Origin: Anaerolineales bacterium
Lineage (GTDB): Bacteria > Chloroflexota > Anaerolineae > 4572-78 > J111
Direction: 5' to 3'
Length of the DNA: 12,619 nucleotides
Assembly (NCBI GenBank): GCA_012032575.1
Contig: JAAUSP010000182.1
Location: 1 to 12,619, forward strand
A model generated the notes under the pieces. It worked only from the letters and a program-made list of their open reading frames with translations. It did no database searches and was not told where the DNA came from. Each line of letters starts with the position of its first letter. Position 1 is the stretch's first letter. Positions 1-6,744 of this stretch are shown here, piece after piece. The translations under genes and the position numbers were made by a program.

Positions 1-1002
1 TCAAATAACGCCTGGCGCGATGCCATTGGCCCGCCGGCCAGCTTTGGCTCGGCCACCCGTGAGGCCTGCAACCCGTGTAACCCGGCGTATGGGTATACGG
101 TTGACCCCAGCCAGTGTAGCTGCAAACGCACGGCCAACGATACCGCCAATAGCGGCTATGGCGGCGGGGCCGGTTGCACCCTGGTGCCAATCTCGCAAAC
201 CAATCAGCTTCAGGATCAATTGGTGACGGGTCTCTATTCGGGTTTGCAGCCCATTCGCAGCGCCCAGGAGGCGGTCAAAAAGTTTGCCCGCAAGTTGGAC
301 CCCAAATTTGACCAGTTGGGCATTGTGGCTTTTTCGACCGATACCCCTGGTGCGGATCGCCGTTCCAAGCTGCAATGTTTAACCTGGGCCACCACCCAGT
401 TGGGCAACCCGGCCCGCTGCTATGACCCCAGCCTGGGCACGCCGGTTACCTACACCCAGGTCATCAGCGCCGTCGAGAAACAGTGGCCCGGCGGCGGGAC
501 CAATATCGCTCTGGGCCTGCGGGAAGGGCTGGAAGAGTTGGGGGTCGGCACGCCGGGTAATGCCGCCGTCAGCGGGGTCTGTACGGGGACGCCCGCCGAC
601 GGCAATGCCTGCGACCGGCGCGGTGCGGCCCGGCGGGTTATCATCCTGATGACCGATGGTTCGCCCAATGCTAACCCCGGCAGTTGTAACGGCGGCGGCG
701 GTCGGCCCGATTTGTGGGACGGTTTGCTCGGTACGGAGACTGACCACTTTGAGTGTGCGATGTATTTTGCCTTCCTGGCTTCCGAAGCCAATGTCACCCT
801 TTACACCATCGGTATCGGCGCGGGGGCCAACCGCGATTTGCTGACGGCCATGGCCACCGGCATTGACCCGCGCGGCGGCGGAACGCCCTACACCCACTTT
901 GTGGGCAAAGGCGGGCAGTATTTCCCCGCCGCCAAACCCACCGACCTGGATATCATCTTCGACCAGATTTTGTCGAATATCTATGTGCGGATTGTCGGTT
1001 AG
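1..1002 (+). CDS. vWA-domain protein of the tad pilus locus (TadG-like), 5' end missing
   Basis: The frame is open from base 1, so this is the C-terminal 333 residues of a larger protein whose start lies outside the window. A GTG at 184 could be called as a start, but the upstream codons continue sensibly in frame. The visible part is most of a von Willebrand A domain. A helix and strand resembling KFARKLDPKFDQLGIVAFST are followed by the metal-site threonine in GGGTNI (about 490-507), the metal-site aspartate in TDGSP (Asp at 655-657), and a final LYTIGIGAG strand. The first MIDAS motif (DxSxS) must lie upstream. A Cys-rich segment (codons at 67, 76, 115, 121 and 175) sits before the first visible helix. 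Proteins of this kind in tad loci carry an N-terminal membrane or Tad domain and are thought to act as surface adhesins or minor fibre parts; that role is inferred here. Confidence 0.85.
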   Translation, partial: SNNAWRDAIGPPASFGSATREACNPCNPAYGYTVDPSQCSCKRTANDTANSGYGGGAGCTLVPISQTNQLQDQLVTGLYSGLQPIRSAQEAVKKFARKLDPKFDQLGIVAFSTDTPGADRRSKLQCLTWATTQLGNPARCYDPSLGTPVTYTQVISAVEKQWPGGGTNIALGLREGLEELGVGTPGNAAVSGVCTGTPADGNACDRRGAARRVIILMTDGSPNANPGSCNGGGGRPDLWDGLLGTETDHFECAMYFAFLASEANVTLYTIGIGAGANRDLLTAMATGIDPRGGGTPYTHFVGKGGQYFPAAKPTDLDIIFDQILSNIYVRIVG

Positions 1003-1028
1003 TTGTTTGTCAATGTTAAATTATCAAG

Positions 1029-1061
1029 CTGTAGAGACAGGACACTGTCCCGTCTCTACAG
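1029..1061. repeat. Near-perfect 33-base palindrome in the gap before the TadE-like gene
   Basis: The outer arms CTGTAGAGAC and GTCTCTACAG pair perfectly, followed by one A/C mismatch (1039 and 1051). The inner arms GGACA and TGTCC then close on a single central C at 1045. It starts 27 bases after the vWA stop codon and ends 59 bases before the next ATG. A transcript could fold into a long hairpin, but no clear U-run follows, so a dispersed palindromic repeat seems more likely than a simple terminator. From memory, GTAGAGAC/GTCTCTAC palindromes recur between genes in Chloroflexota and cyanobacteria; this was not checked. Confidence 0.8.
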
Positions 1062-1120
1062 TTTCAAATCCTGTCATTTTTACTTTGGCAAAGGACCGGC
1101 TTTAAGAAAGGGCTAGAAAT

Positions 1121-2389
1121 ATGAAAAAGCTGCTTCAGCGGCTACGGCCAGCTACCCAGCAAGGCCAGAGTCTGGTTGAATTGGCGATCACTGCGCCCAT
1201 CCTGGTTTTTATGCTCCTCGGCGTTTTTGAAGTCGGCTGGGCGCTGCGCGGTTATCTGGTTTTAACCAATATCAGCCGCGAAATTACCCGTTATTCCGTT
1301 CGCCAGGGCTATCTGGATTACGCCCAAAAAAATAACAATCCCTATACCCATACCCTGCCGGCCGCGGTTACCGTCGGCTACGATGGGGTGGTTTCTTACA
1401 GCTACCGCACCCTGTCCGAGCAAGTTGTCCTGGATTTCTCCGATGAGAACACCAGTACCTTGATCATCTCGCACCTGGTGGTGGACACGGGGCTGGCCTG
1501 CCGGCCCGGCACCACCTGCGATTGCAGCCAGTTTGTCACCAATCCCAACTTCTACCTGAACGGGACCAATGTGCTGACCTATGATGACTTGATTCTTCAC
1601 CCCGACGTGCGCGGCTATGAAAATTTTTACGCCCAAACATTCCCGCCCACCAGCACCCGTGTGACCCAGTTTAACTATCCGGACGAAGCGGCTCAACTGG
1701 CCCGCGAAAACAACAAATTCAACTGCGAGCTGCTCCGCAAAAGTGGCGGCACCATTCCGGCCAGCAACAATCTGATCATCACCGAGATTTTTTACAACCA
1801 ACCCCAATTGTTTGGTTTTCCGATTATTTCCAATCCCTATACCGACCCGGTGCCGATGTACGCCCACACCGCCATGCGGATCATTGTTTCCTCGCGCAGC
1901 GGCGAAAACGTGGACACGGTCGGGCCGGTGTGTGATGTATATCCCTTTGCCCTCAAGGCTTCCCCGGCTTTCACCATCAATAACGAAATCAACATTTTGC
2001 GAGACGGCTGGGTCAAATGGAATTCGACGCGGAGCAACAGCGCCACCTATATCTCTGATGCGTTAAAATATTCTCGCATGCCGCTCAACGATTTTAAGGA
2101 GTCGGGCAATCCTGGCGACACTTCGCTCAATATCGGTGATCGGGTAGCGATTGATACCAGCAGCTACGGCCAGGTTCTGACGGATGTGCGCAATCTGGCC
2201 TCAAAAGATATTCGTATCCCCGTGCTCAACAGCAGTACTTCGGCCATTATCCGCTTTATCAAAGTACGGGTCAGTAACGACTATGCTGATCTTAACCCCG
2301 GTGGTTCCCCTCCCACAGTCTTGGCGACCTACATTGAGGATTTTCAAGTGGATGCCGGCGGTTTTCCCATTTGCTTAACTTCGGACTAA
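1121..2389 (+). CDS. TadE-like pseudopilin with a long C-terminal extension
   Basis: The N-terminus is a class III prepilin-type leader: basic residues 2-9, then GQSLVE with Gly15 as the likely cleavage point and Glu20 at position +5. A hydrophobic segment follows at about residues 21-48. This is the signature of TadE/TadF pseudopilins, which are processed by a prepilin peptidase and act at the membrane as minor subunits of Flp pili. At 422 residues it is about twice the usual TadE length. The extracellular part has six cysteines (127, 133, 135, 202, 271 and about 418), which could form disulfides. The stretch PMYAHTAMRIIVSSR (about 246-259) resembles a normal TadE end, so residues beyond about 260 look like an added domain that I do not recognise. 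The start has AAAGGG about 8 bases upstream. It lies 118 bases after the vWA gene and is probably expressed with it. Confidence 0.87.
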   Translation: MKKLLQRLRPATQQGQSLVELAITAPILVFMLLGVFEVGWALRGYLVLTNISREITRYSVRQGYLDYAQKNNNPYTHTLPAAVTVGYDGVVSYSYRTLSEQVVLDFSDENTSTLIISHLVVDTGLACRPGTTCDCSQFVTNPNFYLNGTNVLTYDDLILHPDVRGYENFYAQTFPPTSTRVTQFNYPDEAAQLARENNKFNCELLRKSGGTIPASNNLIITEIFYNQPQLFGFPIISNPYTDPVPMYAHTAMRIIVSSRSGENVDTVGPVCDVYPFALKASPAFTINNEINILRDGWVKWNSTRSNSATYISDALKYSRMPLNDFKESGNPGDTSLNIGDRVAIDTSSYGQVLTDVRNLASKDIRIPVLNSSTSAIIRFIKVRVSNDYADLNPGGSPPTVLATYIEDFQVDAGGFPICLTSD

Positions 2390-2433
2390 ATTCGTTACAA
2401 CCCTGCGCCCATTGGCCGGTCTTGTCAAATTAA

Positions 2434-2464
2434 ACTCGGTCCCAAACTTAGTTTGGGACCGAGT
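2434..2464. repeat. Perfect 31-base palindrome (15-bp arms) between the TadE-like gene and cpaB
   Basis: The arms ACTCGGTCCCAAACT and AGTTTGGGACCGAGT are exact reverse complements around a single T at 2449. The element starts 45 bases after the TadE-like stop codon and ends 36 bases before the -35 box of the cpaB promoter. It could end transcription from upstream, but the bases after it (ACGGTTCACTT) are not a U-run, so a repeat element or processing hairpin is as likely. Confidence 0.8.
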
Positions 2465-2500
2465 ACGGTTCACTTATGTCAAATCTGGCTTTTCCCCGTC

Positions 2501-2528
2501 TTGACTTTTTCGCATAAAATGGTATGAT
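2501..2528 (+). promoter_or_regulatory. Sigma70-type promoter upstream of cpaB
   Basis: TTGACT (2501-2506) and TATGAT (2523-2528) are separated by 16 bases. Each matches the consensus at five of six positions. Transcription would begin near 2535, leaving a leader of about 45 bases that ends in AAAGGGAG (2564-2571), 8 bases before the cpaB ATG. This is the best-looking promoter in the window, and it implies that cpaB, and perhaps the genes after it, can be expressed independently of the vWA and TadE-like genes. Confidence 0.65.
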
Positions 2529-2579
2529 TAATATGCTAGCGTCCTTTTCGTCTACATTTGTCGAAAGGGAGAGTTTAAT

Positions 2580-3413
2580 ATGCAACGTGGCAGACTGCTG
2601 ATCATACTTGCGATCATTCTGGGTCTGGCAACGCTGGGTGCGGTCGCCTTCCTCTTATTGCCTGGTGCTGGCGGTGTGGTGGTGGTGGAATCCACAGCTA
2701 CCGCTACGCCTGGGGTGACGACTGAAGATAGCGGCGGTATTCCCACCACGCAGGTCATTGTGGCCTTGCAGCCCATTGGCCGCGGTTCTGAATTTGTGGC
2801 CGGCTCGATTGGCCGCCGCGACTGGCCGGCCAATAATGTGCCGCCCGATATTATTGCCGACGAAGCTGAAACCATTGGCAAAGTCGCCAAAACCGATATT
2901 GTCCAGGGGCAGGTGATTGTCCGCAGTATGCTGGTGGATGTTTTTGGCGCGGGCGAAGCTTCCTTTCAAATCCCGGCTGGCCGGGTGGCGGTTGCCTATC
3001 CGATTAATCGCCAGAAGAGCGTGTCCTTTGCTGTGCAGCCTGGCGACTATGTAGATATTCTGGTCTCGGCCTTTTTTGTTGACGTGGATGAGGAATTCCA
3101 GACCACGCTGCCCAATAAGTTAAGCTTTTTGGTGCCGGAACTGGACCCCGAAACCGGCGAACCAACCGGTAACTTTACGTTGAGCAATCCGGTGGATGAG
3201 GGCCGTTTTGTGGTGGCAGCAGAGGATATTCCGGCGGTTGTTTTTGCCCGCGAGGCTCAGATTCCCCGGCGCGTGGCCCAGTTGACGGTTCAGGCGGCCA
3301 AAGTCATTCGGGTTGGCCCGTGGATTGAACCGCCGCCCCCCCGCCGCCCGCTGAAGGTGAGGAAGCGCCGACACCGACGCCTACCCTGCCGGATGTGGTC
3401 ACGCTGGCGGTAA
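2580..3413 (+). CDS. cpaB: CpaB/RcpC Flp pilus assembly protein, 5' part of a frameshifted gene
   Basis: Residues 5-28 form an N-terminal membrane anchor, followed by a Thr/Pro-containing linker. A SAF domain (about 57-117, from TTQVIVALQPIGRGS to QVIVRSMLV) comes next, then the RcpC/CpaB region beginning IPAGRVAVAYPINRQKSVSFAVQPGDYVDILVS (about 131-163). In diderm bacteria this protein sits in the periplasm and works with the secretin; here no secretin gene is adjacent. The frame is convincing to residue 254, inside a C7 run at 3336-3342. After that it reads an Arg-rich tail (RRPLKVRKRRHRRLP) that is atypical of the family and ends at 3413. The family-like sequence resumes in the -1 frame and runs to 3670, so an intact protein would be about 363 residues. 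The start is supported by AAAGGGAG 8 bases upstream. Confidence 0.85.
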   Translation: MQRGRLLIILAIILGLATLGAVAFLLLPGAGGVVVVESTATATPGVTTEDSGGIPTTQVIVALQPIGRGSEFVAGSIGRRDWPANNVPPDIIADEAETIGKVAKTDIVQGQVIVRSMLVDVFGAGEASFQIPAGRVAVAYPINRQKSVSFAVQPGDYVDILVSAFFVDVDEEFQTTLPNKLSFLVPELDPETGEPTGNFTLSNPVDEGRFVVAAEDIPAVVFAREAQIPRRVAQLTVQAAKVIRVGPWIEPPPPRRPLKVRKRRHRRLPCRMWSRWR

Positions 3414-3670
3414 CACCCCAGGATGCCCTGGTCCTGCTTTGGCTGCGTCAGAACTATATCTACAGTGAAATGGCGCTGCGGGCTGCCGGTGAAGAAAATG
3501 CGGACCATCTGACGGAAGCGGTAACTTTGCAATACATGCTTACCCGCTTTAACATTGCGGTGCCGCCGAAGATTGAATTTGTTATGTCGCCGTCGCTGGT
3601 AGAATTGGCCAATGAGCTGCAATTACAAGCCCAGGTTACACCTACGCCTACACCTGCACCCAGCCAGTAA
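3338..3670 (+). CDS. cpaB: CpaB/RcpC, 3' part in the -1 frame
   Basis: Read in the frame of codon 3341 (CCG), this stretch gives PPPAEGEEAPTPTPTLPDVV, then VTLAVTPQDALVLLWLRQNYIYSEMALRAAGEENADH and a C-terminal TPTPTPAPSQ. The segment VTLAVTPQDALVLLWL is the usual CpaB pattern in which the last beta strand is followed by an ATP/PDA-A helix, so this is the missing end of the gene at 2580. The first ATG in this frame would have to be an internal codon (GTG at 3395 is a nominal start), and no ribosome binding site precedes it, so I do not think it is a separate gene. A single extra C in the 3336-3342 run would fuse both parts into one reading frame. Confidence 0.8.
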   Translation, partial: PPPPAEGEEAPTPTPTLPDVVTLAVTPQDALVLLWLRQNYIYSEMALRAAGEENADHLTEAVTLQYMLTRFNIAVPPKIEFVMSPSLVELANELQLQAQVTPTPTPAPSQ

Positions 3671-3951
3671 GAGGCAATTGGCCTCCGGGCCACTGGTTTA
3701 ACCGCCTGACTATAGATCAATTACCGGTTGAGTATGGCACGTTGTCTCTTAGTAATTAAGAGACATTTGTGCTTTAGAAATGTGCCTTAATAGCAGTTGT
3801 CTGCCGTTGCAATAATTTGGATAGGGGGATGGACCTGCATCAGCCCGCCAGGGCGGACGCACGGTTCACCCCTCCCGATTGAAAAAACACGTCTGCCCTG
3901 TAAACGCCCAAAATAAGCCAGATTATTAATAAGATCAGGATAAAAAACTTT
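3671..3951. other. 281-base gap between cpaB and cpaE with a hairpin
   Basis: No coding region is credible here. A 9-bp hairpin (TGTCTCTTA at 3743-3751, TAAGAGACA at 3757-3765, loop GTAAT) is followed by TTTGTGCTTT and may act as a weak terminator after cpaB. GGCAC (3736-3740) can also pair with GTGCC (3782-3786) to enclose it. A weak promoter candidate, TTGAGT (3728-3733), 17 bases, AGTAAT (3751-3756), overlaps the hairpin. Another TTGAAA lies at 3879-3884 without a good -10 box. In diderm tad loci the secretin gene cpaC and often cpaD fall at this place; nothing of them is left here. Confidence 0.5.
3743..3765 (+). terminator. Hairpin downstream of cpaB, possible weak terminator
   Basis: This is a perfect 9-bp stem with a 5-base loop, 72 bases after the cpaB stop, followed by a broken T-rich stretch (TTTGTGCTTT). 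The stem is AT-rich, so termination would be inefficient at best. It could instead be an operator for cpaE expression. Confidence 0.35.
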
Positions 3952-5232
3952 ATGTCAGGACCGGCCATGCCACCATCAAACAGCCCAGGCGACAAAGAAA
4001 AAATTCGGTTATTGATTGTAGATGATATCCCGGAAACTCGGGAAAATTTGCGTAAATTGCTCTTCTTCGAGTCGGATATTGATGTGGTAGGGGCGGCTAC
4101 CAACGGCGAAGAAGGCATTCAAATGGCGATAGAACTCCAGCCGGATATTGTCCTGATGGACATCAATATGCCGGGTGTGGACGGCATTACCGCCAGCGAA
4201 CGAATTTCGCAGCAGGTCCCCTTCTGCCAGATTATTATGATGTCGGTTCAGGGGGAAGCTGATTACCTGCGCCGGTCAATGCTGGCCGGGGCACGAGAGT
4301 TTTTGATAAAACCCTTTTCCAGCGATGAATTAGTCAGCAGTATTCGCCGGGTTTATCAATTGGGGGCGACCCGTCGGCAGGCTATGCCGGCGATGACCCA
4401 GATGCCAACAGGTATGTCGGCAGCAACGCCGGCAACAACCCAGGAAAAAGGGAAGATTGTAACTGTTTTCAGTGCCAAGGGTGGGGTTGGCTGTAGCACC
4501 ATTGCCGTAAATGTGGCCATTGCTTTACAGCAGAACGCCGCCAGTAAGGTCGCCCTGGTTGACACCAGTTTGCAATTTGGTGATGTTGGCGTGTTGTTAA
4601 ACCTGTATGCCAGCCGCACCATCGCCGACCTGGCTTCCCACATTGACGAATTGGATAATGAACTGATTAACGATATTTTTATCGCCCACAGTTCAGGTAT
4701 CAAAGCGTTGCTGGCTCCCCCTCGGCCAGAAGTAGCCGATACAGTCACCCCGACCCTGGTGGTGGATGTGCTGGAACGCCTGCGCACGATGTTTGATATC
4801 ATCATTGTTGATACCAGCAGCGTACTTGACGATCTGGTTTTGAGTGTTCTGGACATTTCTGATAAGATAATAGTAGTAACTACGCCCGAAATTCCGGCTA
4901 TCAAAAACGCCAAACTTTTATTTGAAGTGACCGAGGCGTTGGAGTACGAGCGCGAACGGGCCATGTTCATTCTCAATAAGGTAGATAAACGGATTAATAT
5001 TCGGGCGGAAGACATCGAGGCCAATATTAAATATAAAATTGAGGCTCAGCTACCCCTTGATGAAAAATCGGTGACGACAGCGGTTAATCAGGGTGTGCCT
5101 TATGTTTTGGGGGATAAAAACAGCCTGCTAACCCAGGCTACGGTTGCCTTTAGCAATCACCTGGTCAAATCATTAAACCCCAGCCCTGAAAAAGTAGAGG
5201 CACCTGTTCGCACCGGTATTTTTGGCAGATAA
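3952..5232 (+). CDS. cpaE: CpaE/TadZ pilus localisation protein: receiver domain plus ParA/MinD-like ATPase
   Basis: Residues 17-136 form a response regulator receiver domain with all key positions: acidic pair Asp24-Asp25, phospho-acceptor Asp70 in LMDINMPGVDG, Ser98, and Lys120-Pro121. A Met/Pro/Thr-rich linker (about 140-165) leads to a MinD/ParA-type domain: IVTVFSAKGGVGCSTIAVN (169-187), the Walker A' stretch VDTSLQFGDV (203-212), and Walker B FDIIIVDTSS (281-290). The signature lysine Lys176 is present, but the P-loop lysine is replaced by Cys181, a pattern seen in CpaE/TadZ proteins. The family places the Tad machine in the cell, binding CpaF at the inner membrane. ATG 3952 has only a distant AGGA. 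ATG 3967, five codons on, has AGGA 6 bases upstream and is an equally good start. The gene lies 53 bases before cpaF, probably in one transcript. Confidence 0.93.
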   Translation: MSGPAMPPSNSPGDKEKIRLLIVDDIPETRENLRKLLFFESDIDVVGAATNGEEGIQMAIELQPDIVLMDINMPGVDGITASERISQQVPFCQIIMMSVQGEADYLRRSMLAGAREFLIKPFSSDELVSSIRRVYQLGATRRQAMPAMTQMPTGMSAATPATTQEKGKIVTVFSAKGGVGCSTIAVNVAIALQQNAASKVALVDTSLQFGDVGVLLNLYASRTIADLASHIDELDNELINDIFIAHSSGIKALLAPPRPEVADTVTPTLVVDVLERLRTMFDIIIVDTSSVLDDLVLSVLDISDKIIVVTTPEIPAIKNAKLLFEVTEALEYERERAMFILNKVDKRINIRAEDIEANIKYKIEAQLPLDEKSVTTAVNQGVPYVLGDKNSLLTQATVAFSNHLVKSLNPSPEKVEAPVRTGIFGR

Positions 5233-5285
5233 ACGCTGATAACCTTTAAACTTCAACTTTACGCTGGCCTTTAAGGAAAAAGGAA

Positions 5286-6692
5286 ATGTCTTTATTAAAG
5301 CGCATTGAGAAAAGTCAACAACCTGGCGATAGCGGTGAATCGAAATCAGGGGGCGGTTCAGCCAGCCCTATTCGGCCCAAAGGCGCAGAACAGCAGGCGC
5401 GACGCGCCCCGGCAGCCTCCACTGTCCGGGATGCTTTTAAGGATTTAAAGGAACGGATTCAGGATAAGCTGGTGGCAGAGCTGGACCCGGCGATGGATGT
5501 TTCACGCACCGACGATGTGCGGCGGACTATTCAGGATATGTTTGAGCAAATTCTGGCCCAGGAAAATATTATTCTCAGCCGCTCGGAACGGGAACGATTG
5601 TTTGAAGGCATTGTTGCCGAAATTCTCGGTTTTGGTCCGCTGGAAGTGCTGCTGGCCGATGAAAATGTCAGCGAAATTATGGTCAACGGCCCGGAAAAGG
5701 TTTTTGTCGAACGCAAAGGCAAGCTGACCAAAACTAATATTATTTTTGAGAGCAATGAACACGTGATGAAGGTGATTGACCGGATTGTGTCGCCTCTGGG
5801 CCGGCGCATTGATGAAAGCTCGCCTTATGTAGACGCTCGTTTGCCCGATGGCTCCCGCGTTAACGCCATCATTCCGCCATTGGCGCTCAATGGGCCAACA
5901 CTGACCATCCGCAAATTTGAAAAAGACCCACTGACCATTGAGGATTTGATTCGTTTTGGTTCAATGTCGTCTGAAACGGCCGAGTTTTTGAAGGCTTGTG
6001 TTAAATCCCGGCTGAATATTGTGGTGTCCGGTGGCACCGGTTCGGGTAAAACAACCCTGCTCAATGTGCTCTCCTCGTTTATCCCCAACGATGAGCGGAT
6101 TATTACGGTAGAGAACGCGGCGGAATTGCAGCTTCGCCAGGAACACGTAGTTACCCTGGAATCGCGCCCGCCCAATATCGAAGGTAAAGGTGAAGTCACC
6201 ATCCGGGATTTGGTCATCAACACCCTGCGCATGCGTCCAGACCGGGTCGTGGTTGGGGAATGTCGCGGCGGCGAAACCCTGGACATGCTTCAGGCCATGA
6301 ATACCGGTCACGATGGCAGCCTGACTACCGCCCACGCCAATACCCCCCGTGACATGTTATCCCGGTTGGAAACTATGTGCTTGATGGCCGGGATGGATTT
6401 GCCGGTGCGGGCCATTCGCGAGCAGGTAGCTTCGGCGGTTGACCTGATTATCCAACAATCCCGTTTGCGCGATGGCACCCGCAAGATTGTCAATGTGACC
6501 GAGGTGCAGGGTATGGAAGGTGAAGTTATTGTAATGTCTGATATTTTTGCCTTTGAGCAGCAGGGCATTGAAAACGGCAAAATTGTGGGCCGGCTTAAAC
6601 CGACCGGTATCCGTCCCAAATTTTATGAAAGAATTGAAGCGTCTGGTATTGTTTTGCCGCCCAACATCTTTGGAGCCAGTACCAGATTTTAG
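5286..6692 (+). CDS. cpaF: CpaF/TadA Flp pilus assembly ATPase
   Basis: This is a type II/IV secretion-family hexameric ATPase that powers Flp pilus assembly at the cytoplasmic face of the membrane. The N-terminal 45 residues are Gly/Ser/Ala-rich and probably disordered. An N-terminal domain (about 75-215) contains EIMVNGPEKVFVERKGKL and LPDGSRVNAIIPP. The motor domain has Walker A SGGTGSGKTT (248-257), an Asp-box region RIITVENAAELQL (271-283), Walker B RPDRVVVGECRGGE (317-330, Glu325 likely catalytic), and His box GHDGSLTTAHANTP (341-354). The Asp box has Asn277 where many relatives have Asp. The length of 468 residues is normal for CpaF. The start has AAGGAAAAAGGAA immediately upstream. 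It works with TadB and TadC, encoded next. Confidence 0.97.
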   Translation: MSLLKRIEKSQQPGDSGESKSGGGSASPIRPKGAEQQARRAPAASTVRDAFKDLKERIQDKLVAELDPAMDVSRTDDVRRTIQDMFEQILAQENIILSRSERERLFEGIVAEILGFGPLEVLLADENVSEIMVNGPEKVFVERKGKLTKTNIIFESNEHVMKVIDRIVSPLGRRIDESSPYVDARLPDGSRVNAIIPPLALNGPTLTIRKFEKDPLTIEDLIRFGSMSSETAEFLKACVKSRLNIVVSGGTGSGKTTLLNVLSSFIPNDERIITVENAAELQLRQEHVVTLESRPPNIEGKGEVTIRDLVINTLRMRPDRVVVGECRGGETLDMLQAMNTGHDGSLTTAHANTPRDMLSRLETMCLMAGMDLPVRAIREQVASAVDLIIQQSRLRDGTRKIVNVTEVQGMEGEVIVMSDIFAFEQQGIENGKIVGRLKPTGIRPKFYERIEASGIVLPPNIFGASTRF

Positions 6693-6744
6693 GGATAGCC
6701 AGAGATCATGGTAAAGGATAAGTCTGGTTTTTTGGAGGTTTAGC

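Noticed and set aside
1262..1867. Long minus-strand open frame opposite the TadE-like gene, 201 codons
   Set aside because: It is antisense to a well-supported gene, rich in Gly/Val/Ile with no recognisable domain, and is a product of codon bias on the other strand.
3335..3345. Programmed -1 ribosomal frameshift site in cpaB
   Set aside because: The bases do not form a good tandem slippery heptamer in the zero frame (the P-site codon would slip from CCC to GCC), and no obvious stimulatory stem was seen, so I prefer a mutation, slip-prone run or sequence error, though slippage is not excluded.
4356..5024. Minus-strand open frame of 222 codons opposite cpaE
   Set aside because: Ser/Thr/Arg-rich, low-complexity shadow of the CpaE ATPase domain with no family features.
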